Program-made: the position numbers and the translations under genes
Part shown: positions 42,626-53,275 of the stretch, one piece after another
How the letters are laid out: each line of letters begins with the position of its first letter
How positions within the stretch are numbered: the first letter of the stretch is position 1
The notes under the pieces: model-generated
Databases searched by the model: none
What the model was told of the DNA's origin: nothing
Seen by the model: the letters and a program-made list of their open reading frames with translations, nothing else
NCBI GenBank assembly: GCA_902557645.1
Contig: CACEAP010000001.1
Span: forward strand, 124,001 to 188,000
Length of the DNA stretch: 64,000 nucleotides
DNA from: an uncultured SAR86 cluster bacterium
Lineage (GTDB): Bacteria > Pseudomonadota > Gammaproteobacteria > Magnimaribacterales > D2472
Direction of reading: 5' to 3'

Positions 42626-44040
42626 AGGGTTTGGTGTGGTTTAGAAATGACTTAAGAATCGATGATAATCCATCTTTAAGAAAAGCATTTGAAGAGTGTG
42701 CTTCTGTAATCGCAATTTATCTTTGGTCTGAAGAGCAAATGCTTGAACATAATGAGGCTAATATAAAGCAAGATTTTATAATTCAAAACTTACATTCACT
42801 TAGCTTAGAATTAGAAAAATTTAATGTGCCTCTGCAAATAATTAAAAGCAAGGGATTCCTAGATGCTGATATAAAAATAGAAAATTTTATCCATGAACAT
42901 GGAAACAATAAGATTTATTTTAATAAAGAGTTTGCACAAGATGAAATAAATCGTGATGCAAAAGTAACCTCTGCTTTAGGCAATATTGGCATTGAGGCTG
43001 AAGTGTCTAATGATCAAATAATATATGAGCCGGGCTTTTTAAAGACAGGTCAAGATAAACCCTTTTCTGTTTTTACACCCTTTAAAAGGCGTTGGATAGA
43101 AAATTTTGATATGAGCTATCTGGATATTGATTTCTCATATACAAAAAAAGAACAATTATCTCTTAAATCAAATTTAGAAAGTTTTGATTTTGCTTTTACA
43201 GCTACTCATAAAGTTGATATGAGCCTTTGGCCAATTGGTGAAGATAATGCCTTAAAAAGGGTAAAATATTTTCTAGAAAATGATGCCGAAGCTTATTCAA
43301 AGAATAGAAATGATCCGATTATTGATGGCACTAGCAGAATATCTCCATATCTTGCTTGTGGAATTATTTCTTCAAAAAGATGTATCTTAGAAGGATTAAA
43401 GAAAAATAATTATGAATTAAGTGCTGGAAAAATTGGTATTACTAAATGGATTGATGAAATTGTTTGGAGAGAATTTTACAGAAATATAGCGTATTCTTTT
43501 CCAAAGGTAAGTAAAGGCCAGCCATTTCAGGACTATACAAGAAATATTCAATGGATATTAGATGAATCCCAGTTAGAGGCATGGAAATCAGGCCAAACTG
43601 GCTTTCCACTTATAGATGCAGCCATGAGACAACTTCTTCATGAAGGCTGGATGCATAATAGACTAAGAATGGTTGTAGCAATGTTTTTTACCAAAAATAT
43701 GTTACATGATTGGCGAGTTGGCGAGGCATATTTTATGCAGAAGCTCATTGATGGTGATTTTGCTTCTAATAATGGCGGTTGGCAGTGGAGCAGTTCAACT
43801 GGAACTGACGCTGCACCTTACTTTAGAATTTTCAATCCAATTACTCAATCTAAAAATTTTGATAAGGAGGGATTGTTTATTAAAAAATACGTCCCAGAAT
43901 TAAAAGATTTAGATAAATCTGTCATTCACGACCCTCCAAATGAGCACAGAAAATATTGCAATTATCCAAATCAAATACTTGATTTAAAAGAATCTAGAAT
44001 CAGAGCAATTGAGGTTTTCAACCAAGCTAAAAATTCATAA
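42622..44040 (+). CDS. phrB: Deoxyribodipyrimidine photolyase
   Basis: The 472-residue flavoprotein has the antenna-domain start LVWFRNDLRIDDNPSL and the FAD-binding domain with DGTSRISPYLACGIIS, WIDEIVWREFYRN, TGFPLIDAAMRQLLHEGWMH, NRLRMVVAMFFTKN and GGWQWSSSTGTDAAPYFRIF. These match class I cyclobutane-pyrimidine-dimer photolyases, which repair UV damage with blue light. The tryptophan-rich GGWQW element is typical of photolyases. Its ATG overlaps the ELM1-like stop (ATGA), an unusual partner for a repair gene. Cryptochrome function cannot be excluded. Confidence 0.93.
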   Translation: MKGLVWFRNDLRIDDNPSLRKAFEECASVIAIYLWSEEQMLEHNEANIKQDFIIQNLHSLSLELEKFNVPLQIIKSKGFLDADIKIENFIHEHGNNKIYFNKEFAQDEINRDAKVTSALGNIGIEAEVSNDQIIYEPGFLKTGQDKPFSVFTPFKRRWIENFDMSYLDIDFSYTKKEQLSLKSNLESFDFAFTATHKVDMSLWPIGEDNALKRVKYFLENDAEAYSKNRNDPIIDGTSRISPYLACGIISSKRCILEGLKKNNYELSAGKIGITKWIDEIVWREFYRNIAYSFPKVSKGQPFQDYTRNIQWILDESQLEAWKSGQTGFPLIDAAMRQLLHEGWMHNRLRMVVAMFFTKNMLHDWRVGEAYFMQKLIDGDFASNNGGWQWSSSTGTDAAPYFRIFNPITQSKNFDKEGLFIKKYVPELKDLDKSVIHDPPNEHRKYCNYPNQILDLKESRIRAIEVFNQAKNS

Positions 44041-44109
44041 TTTTTTTGATAGTCTAGATATTTTTTCTTCTGTATACTTTTCTAATCATATTTAACGAGG
44101 GAGAAGAAT

Positions 44110-45789
44110 ATGGCAGATTTTCTTAGTGACTTAGAGATAGCTAGCGCAGCTTTAAAAAAAGATATCAAAGAAATTGGTAACTCTTTAGGCATTCCAGAAG
44201 AAAGCTTAATTCCATTTGGTAATGATAAGGCAAAAATAACTTACGATTTCATTGATAGCTGCAAAGATAAAGATAATGGGAAGTTAATTTTAGTAACTGC
44301 TATATCACCAACTCCAGCAGGAGAAGGAAAGACTACGACGAGTGTTGGTTTGGTCGATGGCCTTTGTTATATTAAAAAAAATGCAATGATTTGTCTTAGG
44401 GAGCCCAGCTTAGGTCCTTGTTTTGGTATGAAGGGTGGAGCAGCCGGAGGAGGCTATGCTCAGGTTATTCCTATGACAGATATAAATCTTCATTTCACAG
44501 GTGACTTTCATGCTATAGGAGCAGCGCATAATCTTATTTCCGCGGTTATTGATAATCACATTCATTGGGAAAACTCTTTGAATATAGACCCAAGAAGAAT
44601 TACTTGGAAACGAGTGGTTGATATGAATGATAGATCATTAAGAGATATTACGTGTGGACTTGGTGGAACAGGTAATGGCATCCCAAGACAAAGTGGATTT
44701 GATATTACTGTGGCTTCAGAAATAATGGCTGTATTTTGCTTAGCTTCAAGCCTGCAAGATCTTGAGGAAAGAGTTAGTAATATTACTATTGGATATTCTA
44801 GAGACTTAGAGCCGGTAACTGTCAAACAGCTTAATGTGCATGGAGCAGTTACAGCTCTGCTTCGAGACTCTTTTCAACCTAACCTTGTTCAAACTTTAGA
44901 AAACAATCCAGCATTAATGCATGGTGGTCCTTTTGCAAATATTGCGCATGGTTGCAACTCAGTTATTGCAACCAAAACTGCACTAAAATTGGCTGATTAT
45001 GTAGTAACTGAAGCAGGTTTTGGAGCTGATTTAGGTGCAGAAAAGTTCTTTGATATTAAATGTCGAAAAGCTGGGCTTTCTCCAGACGGCGTAGTGCTAG
45101 TTGCAACAACCAAAGCATTAAAAATGCATGGCGGTGTGTTAAAAGAAGATTTAAAAGCTGAAAATGATGCAGCTATAACAGCTGGCTGTAAAAATCTTGA
45201 GAGACATATAAACAATATAGGTCAATTTGGAGTTCCTGTAGTTGTAGCAATTAATGCATATGCTACAGATACCCAAGCAGAACATCAGGCTATTATAGAT
45301 TTTTGTAAGGACTTAAATGTTGAATGTAGAATCTCATCACATTGGTCTGATGGAGGTAAAGGAGCAGCAAGCCTAGCAGAATATGTAGTCGAGATGGTGG
45401 ATTCTCAAGAATCAAACTTTAAACCTCTATATTCAGATGAGATGAATCTATGGGATAAGACAAAGTATATAGCGCAAAATATTTATGGCGCTGATAACAT
45501 TATTGCTGATAAAAAAGTTAGAGACCAATTTGCTCAATTTGATAAAAATGGTTACAGCAACTATCCAATATGTATGGCTAAAACCCAATATAGTTTTTCA
45601 ACCGACCCTTCTTTAATGGGTGCACCAAGCGGACATGAAGTTCCTATTCGAGAAATTCGTTTATGTTCTGGAGCTGAATTTATAGTAGTTGTCTGCGGAG
45701 CCATCATGACAATGCCTGGATTACCAAGGAAGCCTGCTTCAGAAAATATTGGAGTTGATAAAGATAAGAATATCGAAGGTTTATTCTAA
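44110..45789 (+). CDS. fhs: Formate-tetrahydrofolate ligase
   Basis: The 559-residue protein begins the catalytic domain with the ATP loop [14 protein letters not shown], followed by [20 protein letters not shown], the FTHFS signature, then [15 protein letters not shown] and GRDS-like [13 protein letters not shown]. It joins formate to tetrahydrofolate with ATP, giving 10-formyl-THF for purine synthesis and formate assimilation. The length equals that of typical monofunctional enzymes. A purine-rich Shine-Dalgarno region (GAGGGAGAAG) precedes ATG 44110. It is a single gene with gaps of about 70 bases on both sides. Confidence 0.97.
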   Translation: MADFLSDLEIASAALKKDIKEIGNSLGIPEESLIPFGNDKAKITYDFIDSCKDKDNGKLILVTAISPTPAGEGKTTTSVGLVDGLCYIKKNAMICLREPSLGPCFGMKGGAAGGGYAQVIPMTDINLHFTGDFHAIGAAHNLISAVIDNHIHWENSLNIDPRRITWKRVVDMNDRSLRDITCGLGGTGNGIPRQSGFDITVASEIMAVFCLASSLQDLEERVSNITIGYSRDLEPVTVKQLNVHGAVTALLRDSFQPNLVQTLENNPALMHGGPFANIAHGCNSVIATKTALKLADYVVTEAGFGADLGAEKFFDIKCRKAGLSPDGVVLVATTKALKMHGGVLKEDLKAENDAAITAGCKNLERHINNIGQFGVPVVVAINAYATDTQAEHQAIIDFCKDLNVECRISSHWSDGGKGAASLAEYVVEMVDSQESNFKPLYSDEMNLWDKTKYIAQNIYGADNIIADKKVRDQFAQFDKNGYSNYPICMAKTQYSFSTDPSLMGAPSGHEVPIREIRLCSGAEFIVVVCGAIMTMPGLPRKPASENIGVDKDKNIEGLF

Positions 45790-45864
45790 TTATTTGCTTT
45801 ATTGCTGAATAGTTTATGAATTATAATTTACAACCGCATAATTAAATCATTAGGAGTTTTAAGA

Positions 45865-47289
45865 ATGAAAGATAAATTAGATTTTTATATAAATGGCGCA
45901 TGGGTGCAATCAGCATCTAGTGAAAAAATTGAGGTTATTAACCCTGCTAATGAAGAGGTTATCGGACATGTGACTGCTGGTACCAAAGAAGATATAGATA
46001 TAGCTGTAAATGCAGCGGCAAAAGCATTTGAATCATTTGCTGATAGCTCTAAAGCTGAACGGATAGAACTGTTAAAAAGAGTAATAGCTGAATATGAGAA
46101 TAGAATGCAAGATTTTATCGATACCATTAGTGAAGAAATGGGAGCTCCAATGTGGTTATCTGGAGCCGCCCAAGCAGCTACAGGACTTAAAAATTTAAAG
46201 GAAACTCTTGAAGCATTGGAAGAGTATGAATTTGAGAAACCTGAAGGTTCTTATATTTTAAGAAAAGAGCCAATTGGGGTAGTAGGAATGATTACACCAT
46301 GGAATTGGCCAATGAATCAGATAACAACCAAAGTTTCTGCTGCTTTAGCTTCAGGTTGTACTATGGTCTTAAAGCCAAGTGAAATATCACCTTATTGTGC
46401 TATGTTATTAGCTGAAGTTTTTGATGCTGCTAAAGTTCCTGCTGGAGTATTTAATGTTGTAAATGGTTATGGCCCAACTGTTGGAGCAGCACTATCAGAG
46501 CATCCAAAGGTTGATATGATGTCATTTACTGGCTCTACAAGAGCTGGAATAGCTGTTGCTCAAGCATCAGCTGTAACTGTAAAGAGAGTTCAGCAAGAAC
46601 TTGGCGGCAAGTCTTCAAATATTATTCTCGATGATGTTGCTGATTTAGAAAAATCAGTGAAAGGTGGGGCTGGACATTGTTTTTTAAATTCAGGTCAATC
46701 ATGTAATGCACCTACTAAAATGCTCGTTTCCGCAGCTAATTATGACAAAGCTGTAGAGATAGCAGCAGCTACTGCCAATGCTACAACTGTTGGAGATCCT
46801 AAAGGCGAATTTAGAATAGGCCCAATAGCAAATAAAGCTCAATACGAAAAAGTTGTAAGACTAATAGAGATTGGAATTGAAGAAGGCGCTACTTTAGTTG
46901 CTGGGGGGCCAGAAAAACCAGAAGGTTGTGAAAAAGGTTATTACGTTAAACCAACTGTATTTGCCAACGTTACAAATGATATGACAATAGCTAAAGAAGA
47001 AATTTTTGGTCCTGTCTTATGTATTCTTAAGTACGAAAGTGAGGATGAAGCAATTCAAATTGCTAATGATACTGAATACGGTCTAGCAGGATATATTCAG
47101 GGCGAATTAGGTCATGCTCAAGAGGTGGCTAAAAAAATTAGAGCTGGCCAAATAACTATCAATGGTGGTGCGCGAGGAAGTGCAGCTCCTTTTGGTGGTT
47201 ATAAAGCTTCAGGCAACGGTAGAGAGCATGGCGTCCATGGTATTGATGAATGCCTTGAAACTAAAGCTGTAATTATACCAGCTAGTTAA
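45865..47289 (+). CDS. NAD(P)-dependent aldehyde dehydrogenase
   Basis: The 474-residue enzyme has the ALDH landmarks: INPANEEVIGHV, MITPWNWPMNQI, LKPSEISP, FTGSTRAGIAV, the general-base glutamate in QELGGKSSN, and the catalytic cysteine in NSGQSCNAPTKM; EIFGPVL lies near residue 380. It oxidises an aldehyde to an acid; the substrate is unknown. A good Shine-Dalgarno (AGGAG, about eight bases before the ATG) and a TATAAT at 45822-45827 suggest its own promoter. Its stop overlaps the stop of the convergent class II aldolase gene. Confidence 0.92.
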   Translation: MKDKLDFYINGAWVQSASSEKIEVINPANEEVIGHVTAGTKEDIDIAVNAAAKAFESFADSSKAERIELLKRVIAEYENRMQDFIDTISEEMGAPMWLSGAAQAATGLKNLKETLEALEEYEFEKPEGSYILRKEPIGVVGMITPWNWPMNQITTKVSAALASGCTMVLKPSEISPYCAMLLAEVFDAAKVPAGVFNVVNGYGPTVGAALSEHPKVDMMSFTGSTRAGIAVAQASAVTVKRVQQELGGKSSNIILDDVADLEKSVKGGAGHCFLNSGQSCNAPTKMLVSAANYDKAVEIAAATANATTVGDPKGEFRIGPIANKAQYEKVVRLIEIGIEEGATLVAGGPEKPEGCEKGYYVKPTVFANVTNDMTIAKEEIFGPVLCILKYESEDEAIQIANDTEYGLAGYIQGELGHAQEVAKKIRAGQITINGGARGSAAPFGGYKASGNGREHGVHGIDECLETKAVIIPAS

Positions 47290-48095
47290 TCAAGAAGATC
47301 AGGCTCTTTTTTGATGATCATATCAAATGCTGGTTGATAACTTGCCCATGCAGCAACATCATTTGCAATAAATTCTCTTGTTTTTATAGCAGTATCATGT
47401 GGAATAATAACTGGATTGCCTGCAGCTTCTGCCATTAGTTGAGCTTGGCAACATCTTTCCATCGACATGTAAAACCAAAGAGCTATATCAACCGATGGAC
47501 CAGTTGTTAGGATTCCATGATTTTGTAAAATAATAACTTTTTTGTCTCCAAGAGCTTTAGCAATTTCATCACCTTCATCAACTTCTTCAACTACTCCAGA
47601 AAAATCTTCATACATTCCTTGGTTTTCATAAAAAGCGCAGGCGTCTTGAGAAATAGGATCAAGCAGCTTACCTAATGTAGAAAATGTTCTGCCATAGATT
47701 GAATGCGAATGAGCAGCTGCATTTACATCTGGTCTTGCAGCATGCAATCTTGAATGTATAGCAAAAGCTGCAACATTGACATCCTTATCACCTTGAACAA
47801 CCTTACCATCATGATTGACTAATATAAGATCAGAGACAGAAATTTGAGAGAAGTGAACTCCAAGAGGATTTACCCAAAAATGGTCATGGAATTCAGGATC
47901 TCTTAAAGTAATATGTCCAGCAACTCCTTCATTAAAGCCAAAATAAGCAAACATTCTGAATCCAGCAGCTAATTTTTCTAACTGATTTCTTCTGAGTTCA
48001 GCAACATTAGCAAATTCTGTCATTTCTAAACCTTTGCCTTTAACAGGAAGCCTGCCATCAGTAGTATCAATTTTTATAGGTGTAACATTTGTCAT
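47286..48095 (-). CDS. Class II aldolase/adducin family protein
   Basis: The 269-residue protein has the family metal-binding residues: EGVAGHITLRDPE, NPLGVHFSQIS, AAAHSHSIYGRTFST (His-Ser-His) and LQNHGILTTG. Members include fuculose-phosphate aldolase-like and decarboxylase-like enzymes. This longer type, with the N-terminal FRMFAYFGFNEGVAGH, is commonly only annotated as adducin-like. AGAGGA lies eight bases before the ATG on the minus strand. It overlaps the aldehyde dehydrogenase gene tail to tail by four bases, so the two may share a catabolic role. Substrate unknown. Confidence 0.85.
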   Translation of the reverse strand: MTNVTPIKIDTTDGRLPVKGKGLEMTEFANVAELRRNQLEKLAAGFRMFAYFGFNEGVAGHITLRDPEFHDHFWVNPLGVHFSQISVSDLILVNHDGKVVQGDKDVNVAAFAIHSRLHAARPDVNAAAHSHSIYGRTFSTLGKLLDPISQDACAFYENQGMYEDFSGVVEEVDEGDEIAKALGDKKVIILQNHGILTTGPSVDIALWFYMSMERCCQAQLMAEAAGNPVIIPHDTAIKTREFIANDVAAWASYQPAFDMIIKKEPDLLD

Positions 48096-48155
48096 GATAT
48101 TTATCCTCTTATTCGTATTGAATGTTAAAATAGGATACCAAATAAAGAGATTATT

Positions 48156-49547
48156 ATGAAATATAGAATTGAGAAAGATAGTCTAGGAGAAGTAAAAGTT
48201 CCTCAAAAAGCTTTATGGGGAGCCCAAACGCAAAGAGCGGTAAATAATTTTCCCATTAGCGGAATTAAGATGGATTTTCCTTTTACAAAATCTTTTGTTT
48301 CATCTCTAGGCCTAATCAAAGATGCAGCAGCTAAAGCTAATCTAAGATTAAAATTAATCTCTGCAAAAAAATCTAAAGCCATTTCAAGGGCTGCTAAAGA
48401 AGTTTGGCAAGAAAAGCATCATCATGAGTTCCCGATTGATGTTTTTCAGACTGGCTCAGGCACTAGTTCTAATATGAATGCTAATGAGGTTATAGCCAAT
48501 ATAGCATCCAAGTTAGTAAAAATTGAAATTAGTCCTAATGATGATGTGAATATGAGTCAAAGCAGTAATGATGTTATTCCTACCGCCATAAAGATAAGCG
48601 CGCATATGGATTTATCAAAAAAATTAATGCCAGCTTTAGAGCTTTTAATTAAAACAATTGATGAAAAAGCAAAAACTTTAAAAGGGACTATTAAAACTGG
48701 TAGAACGCATTTAATGGATGCAATGCCAATAGATTTTTCAGAGGAATTAAAAGCTTGGTCGAGCCAACTAAACTCCTCAAAAGAAATGCTACAAGTTTTA
48801 GAAAAGAAGTTTTTGGAACTGCCACAAGGTGGAACAGCTGTTGGAAGTGGTATCAATGCTCATAAACAGTTTGCTAAGTATTTCACTCAAGAGATGAGCA
48901 AGTTATCAGGATCTAAATGTACTGTAAGTAAGAATTTTTATCATGAGCTAAGTGCCCAAGACGCCTCTGTTCAGCTTTCTGGAGAGTTAAAAAATTTAGC
49001 AGTTATGCTTATGAAAATTTCTAATGATTTAAGATGGATGAATAGTGGCCCATTAGCAGGCCTATCCGAAATTCAATTAAAAGCATTACAACCAGGAAGC
49101 AGCATCATGCCTGGAAAGGTTAATCCTGTTATACCTGAAGCTGTTGCAATGGCTTCAGCAGATGTTATTGGTAATGATGCTTCCATTACAGTTGCTGCAC
49201 AAGCGGGTAGTTTTCAATTAAATGTAATGTTGCCTGTAATCGCTTACAACCTTTTAAAAAGCATTAATTTATTAGCAGGCGCAATGAATGTATTATCTAA
49301 AAAAGCTATTAAGACTTTTAAGGTAAATAATAAAAATCTTGAAGCATCTTTAGCAAAAAATCCCATTTTAGTTACAGCTTTAAATCCTATTATCGGATAT
49401 GAGAAAGCTGCAGCAATTGCTAAAAAAGCTTATAAAGAAAATAGGCCTATTATTGATGTTGCAGCAGAAGAAACAGATATATCTGTCGCAAGATTAAAAA
49501 AACTTCTCGACCCGGCAAAATTATCTAAAGGTGGAATTAGTGGTTGA
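48156..49547 (+). CDS. fumC: Class II fumarate hydratase
   Basis: The 463-residue protein has the N-terminal YRIEKDSLGEVKVP and LWGAQTQRAV, then FQTGSGTSSNMNANEVIAN, NMSQSSNDVIPTA, TGRTHLMDAMPI and the fumarase/aspartase signature GSSIMPGKVNP. The C-terminal LVTALNPIIGYEKAAAIAKKA is typical of fumarase and not aspartase. It hydrates fumarate to malate in the TCA cycle. It is divergent from the aldolase gene (60-base gap), and its last codons overlap the start of the pterin dehydratase gene. Confidence 0.93.
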   Translation: MKYRIEKDSLGEVKVPQKALWGAQTQRAVNNFPISGIKMDFPFTKSFVSSLGLIKDAAAKANLRLKLISAKKSKAISRAAKEVWQEKHHHEFPIDVFQTGSGTSSNMNANEVIANIASKLVKIEISPNDDVNMSQSSNDVIPTAIKISAHMDLSKKLMPALELLIKTIDEKAKTLKGTIKTGRTHLMDAMPIDFSEELKAWSSQLNSSKEMLQVLEKKFLELPQGGTAVGSGINAHKQFAKYFTQEMSKLSGSKCTVSKNFYHELSAQDASVQLSGELKNLAVMLMKISNDLRWMNSGPLAGLSEIQLKALQPGSSIMPGKVNPVIPEAVAMASADVIGNDASITVAAQAGSFQLNVMLPVIAYNLLKSINLLAGAMNVLSKKAIKTFKVNNKNLEASLAKNPILVTALNPIIGYEKAAAIAKKAYKENRPIIDVAAEETDISVARLKKLLDPAKLSKGGISG

Positions 49548-49878
49548 ATTACAAGCTCAATCTTGTGAAGCATGCAAAATTGATGCACCAAGATTAACTG
49601 ATACAGAAATAACCAATCTTATTAGTGAAATTAATGATTGGGATCTTATACAAGAACCAGTAAAGCAAATAAAAAAAATATTTAGCTTTCCAGATTATCA
49701 AAGTGGAGTAAATTTTTTAAATGCTGTCGCAACTATGGCAGATCAAGAAGATCATCATCCAGAATTAGTACTTGAATGGGGAAAGGTAACTGTTATTTGG
49801 TGGTCACATAAGATCAAAGGTCTTCATAAAAATGATTTTATTTGCGCTTCAAAGACAGACAATCTTTACCAAAACTAG
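49540..49878 (+). CDS. phhB: 4a-hydroxytetrahydrobiopterin dehydratase (PCD/DCoH)
   Basis: The protein of about 112 residues has W-D-L-I-Q, MADQEDHHPELVLEWGKVTVIWWSHK and GLHKNDFICA, the pterin-4a-carbinolamine dehydratase pattern including the catalytic His-His pair. It regenerates pterin cofactors after aromatic amino-acid hydroxylation and is widespread even without a hydroxylase. GTG 49540 is preferred to GTG 49531, because AAGGTGG at 49527-49533 has proper spacing to it. It overlaps fumC by eight bases. No phenylalanine hydroxylase gene is in the window. Confidence 0.9.
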   Translation: MVELQAQSCEACKIDAPRLTDTEITNLISEINDWDLIQEPVKQIKKIFSFPDYQSGVNFLNAVATMADQEDHHPELVLEWGKVTVIWWSHKIKGLHKNDFICASKTDNLYQN

Positions 49879-49925
49879 CAAATAAAATTTTTCTTGCCGG
49901 CTTTTTTTTCTTTGTAAACATAAGT

Positions 49926-49931
49926 TATAAT
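49926..49931 (+). promoter_or_regulatory. Perfect -10 box five bases before guaB
   Basis: TATAAT ends five bases before ATG 49937. There is no Shine-Dalgarno sequence, and the -35 position holds only a T-run. If active, transcription would begin at about the first base of the ATG. Confidence 0.45.
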
Positions 49932-49936
49932 CTCTC

Positions 49937-51400
49937 ATGGACAAAGTAAAACAAAAAGCACTCACATTCGATGATGTTCTATTGGTGCCTAATTTTAGCG
50001 ATTTCTTACCAAGTGAAGCTTCACTCGAAACTAAATTAACGAAAAATATATCACTTAAGATGCCTTTAGTGTCAGCTGCTATGGATACCGTTACGGAATC
50101 TGGGATGGCTATAGCTCTTGCTGAGGCTGGAGGAATTGGTATTATTCACAAAAACTCTTCAATTGAAGAGCAGGCTTCTCAAGTTAGAGCAGTAAAAAAA
50201 TATGAAAGTGGAGTGGTAAGAGATCCTGTTACCATTCAATCAACCCAAACTATTGCAGATTTAAAACAATTAACTCAAGAACTTAATATTTCTGGCATGC
50301 CTGTTGTTGATGGTGATGAGTTAAAAGGTATCGTTACAGGAAGAGACTTTAAATATGCAGATGATATGAAGGCACAAGTCTCTTCAATTATGACTCCAAA
50401 AGAAAGATTAATCACAGTTCCTGAGGGCACACCTCAAGATAAAGTTAAAAAACTTATGTATGAGAATAGGATTGAAAAGATTCTTGTTGTGGATTCACCT
50501 AATAAGCTTGCTGGTTTAGTTACTATGAAAGATATAGAAAAATCAGCAGAACATCCTGATGCTACTAAAGACCAAGAGGGTCAACTAATGGTAGGCGCTG
50601 CTATAGGCACAGGAACAGATACTTTTGAAAGAGCTTCAGAGTTAGTTAAAGCTGGAATTGACCTATTTGTAGTTGATAGCGCTCATGGCCATACTAAAAA
50701 TGTCTTAAATACAGTAAAAATGATTAAAAAAGAGTTTAAAGACATTGATGTTATTGCTGGAAATGTTGCTACTGCAGAGGGAGCGCTTGCCTTAAAAGAT
50801 GCTGGCGCTGATGCTGTAAAAGTAGGAATGGGGCCTGGATCTATTTGTACCACAAGAATTATTGCAGGTATTGGTGTGCCACAAATGACAGCAATTATGG
50901 ATATTAAAAAAGCTCTTAAAGGTCATGATATTTTTATCGTTGCTGATGGTGGTATACGTTTCTCTGGTGATATATCAAAAGCAATTGCTGCTGGTGCTGA
51001 CTCTGTTATGTTAGGCAGTATTTTTGCTGGGACCGAAGAGGCTCCTGGTGAAGTTGAGTTATTTCAAGGGAGAAGTTTTAAGATATATAGAGGGATGGGC
51101 TCCCTAGGAGCTATGGCAGAAAGACAAGATGCAAATAGATATTTTCAAGAAGATGTCGATAGTGAGAAACTAGTTCCAGAAGGAGTTGAAGGCCGAGTTC
51201 CTTATAAGGGTTGGGTTGGCAATGTCATCAACCAATTAGTAGGCGGTATTCGTCAAAGTATGGGCTATGTTGGCTGTAAGACTATTAAATTAATGCAAGA
51301 CCAAAGCCAATTTGTTGAAATTACAAATGCAGGAATGACAGAAAGCCATGTTCATGATGTAATGATTACCAAAGAAGCGCCTAATTATCAGAGAAGTTAA
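49937..51400 (+). CDS. guaB: Inosine-5'-monophosphate dehydrogenase
   Basis: The 487-residue TIM-barrel enzyme has [33 protein letters not shown], paired CBS domains at about residues 95-205 ([10 protein letters not shown] and [12 protein letters not shown]), [12 protein letters not shown] with the catalytic cysteine, and [18 protein letters not shown]. It oxidises IMP to XMP, the committed step to GMP. guaA follows after 20 bases. The start region is unusual because a TATAAT lies five bases before the ATG. Confidence 0.98.
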   Translation: MDKVKQKALTFDDVLLVPNFSDFLPSEASLETKLTKNISLKMPLVSAAMDTVTESGMAIALAEAGGIGIIHKNSSIEEQASQVRAVKKYESGVVRDPVTIQSTQTIADLKQLTQELNISGMPVVDGDELKGIVTGRDFKYADDMKAQVSSIMTPKERLITVPEGTPQDKVKKLMYENRIEKILVVDSPNKLAGLVTMKDIEKSAEHPDATKDQEGQLMVGAAIGTGTDTFERASELVKAGIDLFVVDSAHGHTKNVLNTVKMIKKEFKDIDVIAGNVATAEGALALKDAGADAVKVGMGPGSICTTRIIAGIGVPQMTAIMDIKKALKGHDIFIVADGGIRFSGDISKAIAAGADSVMLGSIFAGTEEAPGEVELFQGRSFKIYRGMGSLGAMAERQDANRYFQEDVDSEKLVPEGVEGRVPYKGWVGNVINQLVGGIRQSMGYVGCKTIKLMQDQSQFVEITNAGMTESHVHDVMITKEAPNYQRS

Positions 51401-51420
51401 ATAGATATAAATGCATAAGC

Positions 51421-52995
51421 ATGAATGATAAAACCAACATATCCTTAGATAATAAAAATATAGATACTATTTTAGTTTTAGATTTTGGTTCTCAATATAC
51501 CCAACTAATTGCAAGAAGAGTAAGAGAAAGCAATGTCTATTCTGAAATTTTGCCTTGGGATATAGATGAAGAAAAAATAAGAGAGATTAAGCCTAAAGGT
51601 ATTATTCTATCTGGAGGACCGGAATCTGTTACCCAAAGTCACACACCAAGAATTCCTCAAGTAGCATTTGATCTCAATATTCCTTTGTTAGGAATTTGTT
51701 ATGGCATGCAAACTTTAGCTGAACAGATGGGAGGACAGGTAATATCATCTGATAATAAAGAATTTGGACATGCAGAAGTGCTATTAAAAGCAGATTCAAC
51801 CTTATTTAAAGATTTAGAACAAACATTAAATGTTTGGATGAGCCATGGTGATCAGGTTCAAGACTTGCCTGATAATTTTAGTTTAATAGCATCAACTGAA
51901 TCAGCGCCTATTGCAGCAATGCAACATCAAACTAAACCAATTTTTGCCTTACAGTTTCATCCAGAAGTAACGCATACAGAATATGGCAAAGTTATTTTAG
52001 ATAATTTTATTTTTAAGGTATGTGAAGCTAGTAATGATTGGAAAATGGATGATCTTATTGAGCAAAGAATTACAGAAATTAAAAATAAAGTAGGAGATAA
52101 TAAAGTTTTGCTAGGCTTATCAGGAGGAGTTGATTCTTCGGTTACAGCTGCCTTACTTCACCAAGCTATTGGAAAAAAGCTTGTATGTGTATTCGTTGAT
52201 AATGGATTATTAAGAAAAGGTGAGGCTGACGAGGTTATGCAAACTTTTAAAGAAAATATGAATCTTAATGTCATTAAATCTGATAGTGAGGAAGTCTTTT
52301 TAAGGCATTTAAAAGGAGTGGAGGATCCTGAACAAAAGCGTAAGATAATTGGCAGGACTTTTATAGATATTTTTGATGCAGAAGCATTAAAAATAAAAGA
52401 TGTTGATTTTTTGGCCCAAGGAACGATCTATCCAGATGTCATTGAATCATCAGGCTCAGAATCTAAAGAAGCAAGGGTAATAAAATCACATCATAATGTT
52501 GGCGGACTTCCTGAAGAAATGCAGATGGATTTAGTTGAGCCTTTAAGAGATTTATTTAAAGATGAAGTTAGAAAAATGGGCGTTGAGCTTGGCCTAGCTC
52601 CAGAAATGTTATACAGACATCCTTTTCCAGGTCCTGGTTTAGGGGTCAGAATTCTTGGTGAAGTAACTAAGGATAAAACTAATGTATTAAAAGAAGCAGA
52701 CTATATCTTTATAGAAGAATTAAAAAAAGCAGATCTCTACGATAAAGTTAGTCAGGCATTTGCTGTTTACTTACCTGTTAAATCAGTTGGAGTCGTTGGA
52801 GATGAAAGGCGTTATGCAGAAGTAATAGCGCTAAGAGCTGTAGAGACTATTGATTTTATGACAGCTAGATGGGCTCATTTGCCATATGATTTCCTTGAAC
52901 ATGTCTCGAACAGAATTGTTAATGAAATAGAAGCAGTTAGCAGAGTTGTTTATGATATTTCTAGTAAACCACCAGCAACTATTGAGTGGGAGTGA
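51421..52995 (+). CDS. guaA: GMP synthase (glutamine-hydrolysing)
   Basis: The 524-residue protein has an N-terminal class I glutamine amidotransferase domain ([32 protein letters not shown] with the nucleophile Cys, [13 protein letters not shown]). An ATP-pyrophosphatase domain ([16 protein letters not shown]) and the C-terminal dimerisation domain ([15 protein letters not shown]) follow. It aminates XMP to GMP. The guaBA order is the usual operon. A terminator-like hairpin follows the stop. Confidence 0.98.
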   Translation: MNDKTNISLDNKNIDTILVLDFGSQYTQLIARRVRESNVYSEILPWDIDEEKIREIKPKGIILSGGPESVTQSHTPRIPQVAFDLNIPLLGICYGMQTLAEQMGGQVISSDNKEFGHAEVLLKADSTLFKDLEQTLNVWMSHGDQVQDLPDNFSLIASTESAPIAAMQHQTKPIFALQFHPEVTHTEYGKVILDNFIFKVCEASNDWKMDDLIEQRITEIKNKVGDNKVLLGLSGGVDSSVTAALLHQAIGKKLVCVFVDNGLLRKGEADEVMQTFKENMNLNVIKSDSEEVFLRHLKGVEDPEQKRKIIGRTFIDIFDAEALKIKDVDFLAQGTIYPDVIESSGSESKEARVIKSHHNVGGLPEEMQMDLVEPLRDLFKDEVRKMGVELGLAPEMLYRHPFPGPGLGVRILGEVTKDKTNVLKEADYIFIEELKKADLYDKVSQAFAVYLPVKSVGVVGDERRYAEVIALRAVETIDFMTARWAHLPYDFLEHVSNRIVNEIEAVSRVVYDISSKPPATIEWE

Positions 52996-53007
52996 AAAAA
53001 GTCCCTG

Positions 53008-53036
53008 AAACCCTTATTATTATAGGGTTTTCGTTT
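53008..53036 (+). terminator. Rho-independent terminator after guaA
   Basis: AAACCCT at 53008-53014 and AGGGTTT at 53024-53030 form a 7-bp stem around a nine-base loop, followed by TCGTTT. It starts about 12 bases after the guaA stop. Confidence 0.6.
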
Positions 53037-53222
53037 AAAAAAATTTGTCAAACTTAATAAAAAAACTATTTTTTTTAAAACTTTCACAAATTCTTGCAAC
53101 TATTGAAAGTCATAAGTTTAGATTTAGTTACCCAATTTTAAAGACTTCCTTTGAAATGGAAACTTTGCTAAATCTTTTTTAGACTTCAAGAGATTATTAT
53201 GGATTTAAATATGTTTTTTTTC
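53037..53222. other. Spacer after the guaBA terminator, no gene seen
   Basis: This very AT-rich stretch holds no convincing open frame. It has a weak inverted repeat, CTTTCA around 53082 and TGAAAG around 53104. I see nothing that would define an RNA gene or riboswitch. Confidence 0.4.
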
Positions 53223-53253
53223 TTGACTTAGACTTTACTCTAAGATTTAAAAT
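53223..53253 (+). promoter_or_regulatory. Candidate sigma-70 promoter for the lipoprotein pair
   Basis: TTGACT at 53223-53228 matches the -35 consensus in five positions. TTTAAA at 53246 (17-base spacer) or TAAAAT at 53248 (19-base spacer) could be the -10. The lipoprotein start with its AGGAAT ribosome site lies about 25 bases downstream. Confidence 0.5.
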
Positions 53254-53275
53254 ATACCAAACATTAGGAATTTTT

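Noticed and set aside
48156-49547. Aspartate ammonia-lyase instead of fumarase
   Set aside because: The GSSIMPGKVNPV motif is compatible with both, but the N-terminus and LVTALNPIIGYEKAA C-terminal region are those of class II fumarases.
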